From Xanthostigma xanthostigma (Eukaryota > Arthropoda > Insecta > Raphidioptera > Raphidiidae), in the NCBI GenBank assembly GCA_963575645.1, contig OY754468.1, forward strand, positions 52,463,665 through 52,527,664: a stretch of DNA of 64,000 bases, read 5' to 3'. The position numbers and the translations under genes were made by a program. Every line of letters begins with the position of its first letter. The stretch's first letter is position 1. This document shows, one piece after another, positions 57,944 to 64,000 of this stretch. The notes beneath the pieces are model-generated. The model was given only the letters and a program-made list of their open reading frames with translations. It made no database searches and was not told where the DNA came from.

Positions 57944-58181
57944 TTGACGTGATAACGTCTTATAAATTGATGAAACACCGGCTGCACGCACGAAAAAGTG
58001 TCACGTTCCGCCTGAGCGTGCAAGCGAGAGCGCGGTATAAGCGATAGAGAGGCACGATCGGCCCAAGCGTCGGCTTGTACGCATTTCTCTCTCTTCTCGC
58101 GTGACGTCAGAGAGTTCATCAATGTTTCTTTATGACGTTATCACGTAAAACTATCGTCCGTAAACCGACTTTACAGACAAC
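57944..58181 (+). mobile_element. Helentron-like repeat, family D copy 5
   Basis: TTTTTGACGTGATAACGTC at the left, CTTTACAGACAACC then a T-run at the right, with the long internal block (GCACGATCGGCCCAAGCGTC). Confidence 0.65.
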
Positions 58182-58204
58182 CAATTTTTTTTTTGGCAAA
58201 TATC

Positions 58205-58421
58205 GTAAAATTGATGAAACACCGGCTGCACGCACAAAAAAGTGTCACGTTCCGCCTGAACGTGCAAGCGAGAGCGCGGTATAAGCGATAGAGAGGCACG
58301 ATCGGCCCAAGCGTCGGCTTGTACGCATTTCTCTCTCTTCTCGCGTGGCGTCAGAGAGTTCATCAATGTTTCTTTATGACGTTATCACGTAAAACTATCG
58401 TCCGTAAACCGACTTTACAGA
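58205..58421 (+). mobile_element. Helentron-like repeat, family D copy 6 (left end missing)
   Basis: It starts inside the element at ATTGATGAAACACCGGCTGC and ends like copy 5. Both copies are followed by the same flank GGCAAATATCGTA, so copy 6 arose by tandem duplication of copy 5 plus its flank, not by a new insertion. Confidence 0.7.
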
Positions 58422-58544
58422 CAACCAATTTTTTTTTTGGCAAATATCGTACGTTTTCAAAATTGGCGTAATGACAAAAAATTTCAACTCGGAATGTTTT
58501 TCTTTTCTCAACTCTACCTGCCTTTATAAATATGTTGTTATCTG

Positions 58545-58765
58545 TACTAATATAATAAATGCGAAAGTAACTATCTGTTATTTTTTAACGCCTAGACCTC
58601 TGAACAGATTTCGATAAAATTTGGTAATGAGATATAGACATAGGCTACCTTCTGTCTAAAAAAACCACTAAAGATGGTGAAATAGAGGTGATTTCAAAAT
58701 TCACACGTTACGAATACTGTTGTCGCTCCGTGTTTCATCTCAATCGCGTGCAGAGCCGCGAGTAG
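58545..58765 (+). repeat. SINE-like dispersed repeat fragment
   Basis: TACTAATATAATAAATGCGA, then CCTCTGAACAGATTTCGATA and AAATTTGGTAATGAGATAT, is the conserved block found in many insect non-autonomous repeats. It is followed by CTCAATCGCGTGCAGAGC, also seen at about 7718-7735. Confidence 0.45.
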
Positions 58766-59081
58766 CAGCTAGTAATGTTATATATGATACTGCAAAAACA
58801 ACTGTGCTCAAATTTCACAGATAACAACTGAATATGTTATTTTCAATTGTCATAATAATAACAAAATATCGGGTGATTAATAAGTATGGGTATTAAATTA
58901 CATTGGATTGGGATGACGCAGTTACGCTCAGAGAACAGACGCGCACTGTACTTAGCTCACCGAATACCGACCATTTATAACAAAATAATGTCTGATGATC
59001 ACTTGCGTCATTTTAATGTAACGATTTTTGAGAAAATACTCATGGAAAAAAATATATTCAAAATATTATTTTGTGCATATA

Positions 59082-59646
59082 CAGTATGTAAACACGTAAG
59101 GTGCACATAGGGAAAAAATGACTGGATCAGACTCAGAGTGAGCCTTGAAATCTTGTTTTTCAATTTGACAGATAATATTCTTTTGCAAAATGAATGTGTA
59201 TACTACCGAAGAAAATATTCAAATGATTACAACATAATCGGACTTTTTTTATTAATGGGACATTAAATTCCCAAAAATACTTAAATATGGTGCGAAATCA
59301 AATATCTCCGCCTATTCGTGTTGAACCTAAAGACATTGGGTCACTGATTTACCAACGCGCATACGTCATACCAGTCAGACAATTTTTGAATGAAATGTTT
59401 CCAAACAGATGGAGTTGTTTTTTTGTTTTATTTTTGTACAAAAAAATTAAAATAATGGTTTATAAAAGCTTTTTATTATTAAAAAAGCCAAGTAAAATAA
59501 AAATAAATCCAAATAAAATAGAAATTCTCAAGATTACCACGATAATTCAATAGAAATAACAATTAATGCAGTCATGGCTTACTCTGATCCAAGTATTTTT
59601 TCCCAATGCATATTTCCCTATGTGCACCTTACGCGTTTACATACTG
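59082..59646 (+). mobile_element. Tc1/mariner-type MITE, family B copy 3
   Basis: CAGTATGTAAACACGTAAGG ... GCGTTTACATACTG with TA on both sides. Very similar to 3439-4002. Confidence 0.8.
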
Positions 59647-59650
59647 TATA

Positions 59651-60139
59651 CAGATTGTATCAAATCAAAACAGTTCATAGAACATTCTGTGTGTAAGACA
59701 GAGACGATATTATATAAAGCATTAAAGCAGTAAGTAAGAATGAGATAAATGATCGCTAATAGTTACTGTGGTTATACAATCTGATAGTATCGTCTTTGTT
59801 TTCTACAGTAAAAATCACAATTTTATCAAATGTCAGTATTCACTAGTGAAATTATTGATAAAATGGCTATTTATACTGTTCGGGAAAAAATCCAAATAAT
59901 TAAATTGGTTTTATGGTGGTAATTCAACCGCCAAAATAATATATTTATTTGTAGTTGTTTTAATTGATAAATTAGTAAAAAGATTTACAGTGTACGTAAT
60001 TATTTATTTACGTAACCACAGTAATAATTTATATTAGCGATCATTTATCTCATTCTTACTTACTGCTTTAGATCTTTATATATCGTCTCTGTCTTACACA
60101 CAGAATGTCCTATGGACCGTTTTGATTTGATACAATCTG
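59651..60139. mobile_element. TA-flanked foldback element
   Basis: The ends CAGATTGTATCAAATCAAAA and its complement are flanked by TA. Arms of about 130 bp contain AGAATGAGATAAATGATCGC and its complement. It begins 4 bp after the family B copy, so two TA-targeting elements sit side by side. Confidence 0.75.
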
Positions 60140-60678
60140 TATATTCTATAATCTTATCTATTGACTATTCCTACATAGCGGTTTTAAAATTCCACGCGTA
60201 CAAAATCATTGCTTTGCTGCAATCACAGAGTGCAAAACGTCAGTGTTTTGTTAAAGCTGTTCGTGTATTTGGACTTTGCAATGTTGACAAAGAATGTCTG
60301 CGTCCGGTTGAAACTGCCTTAGATAAGATAAACACATTCCATATGAACAGTATTAATTTAGTTTAGAATTTTATTTGATAAAAAAAATTGCAGTTGCATT
60401 ATTGCACATTGTTTTTGTTTTTTAACTGCTATTGCTTTAAAAATTTTTCTCGACGTTTAGTTTTTATTTCGTTTCTAATTTGAAACAGTTTTTAATTATA
60501 TCCGCCGTTGGCCCAAATTACGTCTAATCAAAATTTGGATTAAATAATTTATCATAAAAATGTACCCACGCGTAAACAAAGGATATTATGACGATAAAAA
60601 AACTCGCGCATTTTTGGAAAAATAGATAAATAAATACAAAACACATTTCCAATGAATATTTTTATTTTTACATAAACA

Positions 60679-63600
60679 TTATGTTAAATCAGAAAAGAAA
60701 TCTGCCACATTTTTTCTTTTCGATGACGGTAGATTATTAGTTAAATCTTTTTTACTATGCTTCTCTTTACAGTTGATTTTTTCAAAATCCTCGAAATACT
60801 TGATATTCCAAAATTTAATATCGTTATTGTGAGAACTCGACGCTATGAACTGGCCGTCGTTGCAAATGTCTACGCACTCGATGGGCATTGAATGCTGACC
60901 GACAATGCCCAAATGTCTGTGCGGAAACAAATGAGTCGCTCTCAGCAAACCGTCTTCCGTTGCGCACACGACAATGTTTTCAGTGACGGGTACGATGCTG
61001 TTTATCGAATGTTTTATGCCGGGAAACTCATCGCTGTGGTAGCCGAACTCTCCCCAGTTGAATAAGAATAATTTTCCTTTCGAAGTACTCACTAACAATT
61101 TTGTATCGGTCCGAAACAATCCCAAATTTGTAAATTCTTCGTCGTATTCCTCCGATTGCAAATGAAATTGCCTGAACGAAAACATAAAAACTTTAAGACC
61201 CTGTCGAAACATTATTTCCTTGCGTTCAAGACAGGGGAAAAATTAGTTGTACCTACTAAATATACAATAATTTCTGACGGGTAAAAAATGATAACTACTC
61301 GTTAAGAAATCGTATTGTTGCGTGCCCCTTGATGGGACGACTCTGGAATTTGTAGAAACTACTAGAAACAACAACAATGGAAAACAGGTAAAAAATCCGA
61401 CCTGCAGACAATCGCTTGAAGAGAAGCCAATACATGTAAAGGAAGGGATCTCGATGCATGGAGAACATTCTAGAGCATGGGCCGAAACTATAAAAGGCGA
61501 GCAAAGTGGGCAAGTCAGGTCAGTTAGTTATTCGAGCTGTTCGTGAGTTGTGTTGATACAGTGCTCTGGCATTACGAAATAAATTATACTGTGGAAATAA
61601 ATTAACTTTAGTGAGTGCAATTTATATAAATCTATTTAACATAAATAACTCTTTGTAAATACAAGTGTGAATCAGTTACTGTACTAGATAAACTTTGTGT
61701 TGTGTTCCTGTGATGTAAATATTTTGTGTACATAATTTAGTGACTCTATATTCTCTGTTATTTAGTCTTTTATTTTATTATTTAGAACTATTAGTTCTGT
61801 TTCTGTTAACGTTATTATTTCTGTTAAGTTAAAGAAGTACTCTTTCTTTGTGTGTTTTACTGTTTTGTTACAGTATTGTTAAGGAAACATACCTGTTCCG
61901 AAGATCGACCGACGTAATGGAACCGTCTCCGCTAGAAACTACAAGGTAGCGCTGCGACTCATTCGTCACCATGTCACTGATATAGTCTTCGTTTTTTCTC
62001 ATTTGAAATACGCTTTCTAATTTATTACTGCGTAAATCCCATAATTTTACTCTTCCGTCATCATCGCCTACAGAAATTGTAATCAAATAAAACTCATTCC
62101 TCAATTCAAATACATTACAAATAAAATTTCCTGCCCAAATGAAACCACACAGAAATACGGATAATCATCATGAATCCAACAAAATTAACTATCTGGCTCC
62201 CTGCTTCATAATTTGACCGTATTAACGCTGCTCAACTGTGTTGCGAACTATATTTAAGCCAACGTGCGAAATAAGATACTTCTAAATTAGCGTATGCCCT
62301 CCAATGCGACATATATCTTACTTCATACATTGAGCTAAGCATAGTTCACAGCCAGACAAATCTCACAACACACAGTCTGGCAGCGCAATCATCGTTTCAT
62401 CATTCATACGGTCAAAATTAGTGTTGGGCATAATCGATATATTTCAATAATCGAATGAATCGAAATAATCGGTTTTTATAATCGAATTATCGATTATGAA
62501 TGATGCGCAAACTTGGCAATTATTAATTTCGTTTTATTTACTTTTACAGTATAAGTGAATGATCATTCAAAATATCGATTATGAATTATGTTCTAACTTT
62601 GCAATTTCGATTTGTTAATATTACTTAACACAATATTAATAATGGAATCACTGGTATGATCGAATAGAAATAGAAATATATTTGTTATGCCCTAGATGAA
62701 TACATCGTCAGTTTACATAATGAGTTAAACATTAAAATTGAAATTTAAAAAATCCTTAATGTCATAAAAACAATTTTTTAGGAATTTGATTTAAGCTATT
62801 TGGTAGTTTATTAAATAAAACACTGCCAAAGTAGGATGGATTTTTCTGAGACGTTTTCAATCTGCATTTCTTTAGTCTAATATCTTGATTGTTTCTTATG
62901 TCATGATTATGAATATCATTTAAATTAATACAAGCACCGCGTTACTTCATTATTCAACTATAAGTTAACACTAAGTACAACAAAGTATGTACAATCTCCA
63001 GTGCTAGCAAAGACTTCCCATCCCAGTGCATGTAGATGCAGAAACCGAATGATATATCGATATATCACATAATCGACAGTGGACATAGCAATAGTACTGT
63101 GTCGGGATTTAATATTCATTCATATTTCATAATCGATTCAAGCGAATGATATCTCGGTTGCCATAATCGAATGATCGATTATTCGGCCATAATCGAAATA
63201 TTTCGATTATATCATTCATAATCGCCCAACACTAGTCAAAATCTGAAGTAGAAACCCGGACGGAGCTAGATTGCCATCAACTCAATTACCGTAGCTCGAG
63301 GTTAACTGTTTACTTACCGGACGCCAGCAGATTTTCATCCAAGACCAGTAGAGAGTAAACAGGCACTTCGTGACTATTTTCATAGAAGCATTTTAATTTC
63401 CCCGTGCTTACATCGGTTACCATTATTGCTTTGTCTTTAGACGTGGAAAACATCGTCGCTCCGTCGGTGCTAAATTCAATGTCTCGGCACGCTTTTGTAT
63501 GCAATTCCCACGTATCGACGACTGACGTCTCTTCATTATTGTACTTACAAATTATTACGTCGCCTATAATATGGAAACAGCTTTAAATTTCAGTAATTAA

Positions 63601-63941
63601 TTATTAAACATCGATTCCGCAGTGAATTAATTTAAATTACCAGTAATATTTGCCACGGCTAATAATTCTTCATTCGGATGGAAGCATATGTCCACTATAT
63701 GATCGTCCAAGACTATATCAGGAGGGTGATCACGCTTCTTTTCCTGTTCGCGAATAAAAGCTTTTATTGTTTCATCTTCTTCATCGTCCTCGGCGTTATT
63801 ATCGACTTGAGCAGTCTTATTTTCACTGTCAATTGGTGTTTCATTCGTTTCTTCATCTGATGATGTAGCGTCCGAATCAAAACTCATTTCGCTACTATCT
63901 GAATCTTCACTACTACTTGATGAATTTCTGTTTTTATCCAT
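60679..63941 (-). CDS. WDR55: WD40-repeat protein WDR55 (4 exons, 404 aa)
   Basis: Minus-strand exons 63641-63941, 63318-63563, 61893-62067 and 60679-61171 join to 404 aa (human WDR55 383). WDR55 is a nucleolar WD40 protein needed for rRNA processing. An acidic Ser/Asp/Glu N-terminus of about 70 aa precedes KAFIREQEKKRDHPPDI, typical of WDR55. The beta-propeller repeats follow: VDICFHPNEELLAVANITG, GDDDGRVKLWDLRSNKLESV, LLVSTSKGKLFLFNWGEFGY, VVCATEDGLLRATHLFPHRH and FIASSSHNNDIKFWNI. A basic C-terminal tail (KHSKKDL, SSKRKNVADFF) resembles a nucleolar signal. AATAAA lies 12 bp after the stop. Introns carry a solo LTR and a hAT element. Confidence 0.93.
61316..61872 (+). mobile_element. Solo LTR of an LTR retrotransposon (fossil)
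   Basis: A 557-bp segment starting TGTTGCGTGCCC and ending TTGTTACA, with a 4-bp direct repeat GTAT on each side (61312-61315, 61873-61876). It contains a TATAAAAG box near 61490 and AATAAA-type signals. No internal region or partner LTR is present, so it is a recombination remnant. The family is uncertain, Ty3/gypsy-like by duplication length. Intact flanking repeats suggest it is not very old. Confidence 0.65.
62419..63234 (-). mobile_element. hAT element carrying a LINE C-terminal fragment
   Basis: The ends TAGTGTTGGGCATAATCGAT and ATAATCGCCCAACACTA are flanked by the exact 8-bp duplication GTCAAAAT (62411-62418, 63235-63242), typical of hAT. Subterminal regions are full of ATCGAT/ATAATCG motifs. 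On the minus strand at about 62760-62940 it encodes HNHDIRNNQDIRLKKCRLKT, then NPSYFGSVLFNKLPNSLN, the C-terminal pattern of non-LTR reverse transcriptases. It lies in WDR55 intron 2. Confidence 0.8.
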
Positions 63942-64000
63942 TGCACTAAATATTTAAGTTTCTGGCTTTAACTGTTAATTACGTTAGTTTGTATCTCTTT

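Larger units (their letters stand above)
57330..60678. other. Convergent spacer between ITM2 and WDR55
   Basis: Holds two family D copies, a SINE-like fragment (58545-58765), a family B MITE and a foldback (59651-60139). A plus-strand frame at about 60176-60366 ending HMNSINLV with a few cysteines has no family match and is left uncalled. Minus-strand AATAAA at 60661-60666 serves WDR55. Confidence 0.6.

Noticed and set aside
60112-60366. A small cysteine-containing plus-strand ORF
   Set aside because: Its first part lies in a foldback arm and the remainder matches no family. Too weak to call as a gene.

Overview
This window is a stretch of nuclear DNA from an insect, most likely a beetle or another holometabolous insect. 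The evidence is GT-AG introns, insect-type gene families (a ZAD zinc-finger gene, a pickpocket channel, row, sud1) and AT-rich non-coding DNA crowded with small DNA transposons. I cannot name the species. Eleven protein-coding genes can be supported. For each multi-exon gene I placed splice sites by eye, and the summed exon lengths keep the reading frame open to a stop.

Layout, left to right. (1) 894-15644 (+): row, a 14-exon chromatin zinc-finger gene whose middle resembles a Merlin/ISXO2-type transposase. (2) 15645-23794: gene-poor DNA with hAT, pogo/Tigger and foldback elements. (3) 23795-24626 (-): RhoU-like GTPase, divergent from (4) 25059-26393 (+), the intronless COP9 signalosome subunit 2. 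(5) 26951-33304 (+): sud1/OGFOD1 ribosomal prolyl hydroxylase. (6) 34400-35923 (-): a 507-codon uninterrupted ORF I cannot assign. (7) 36774-42884 (-): a DEG/ENaC (pickpocket) channel, divergent from (8) 43352-47871 (+), a ZAD protein with 12 C2H2 fingers. (9) 49150-50152 (+): alpha-N-terminal methyltransferase. (10) 52012-52663 (-): ribosomal protein L35, divergent from (11) 52981-57329 (+), an ITM2/BRI (BRICHOS) membrane protein. (12) 60679-63941 (-): WDR55.

The genes do not form a pathway. Several are ordinary housekeeping genes: sud1, RpL35, Ntmt and WDR55 all touch ribosome biogenesis or modification, while row and CSN2 act in chromatin and protein turnover. Three close divergent pairs (RhoU/CSN2, ppk/ZAD-ZnF, RpL35/ITM2) have 317-467 bp between start codons and may share promoter regions.

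The other major content is non-autonomous transposons. At least a dozen families are present, many in two to six copies, often with target-site duplications readable directly from the sequence. Most long introns are a short host intron plus one or two such elements, and several elements end within 10-50 bp of a splice site. The observations most worth a second look are the transposase-like core of row, the unassigned 507-codon ORF, two repeat families with Helentron-like ends, a MITE family whose copies differ in number of a 74-bp internal repeat, and a paired SUMO-interaction-like motif in the sud1 N-terminus.
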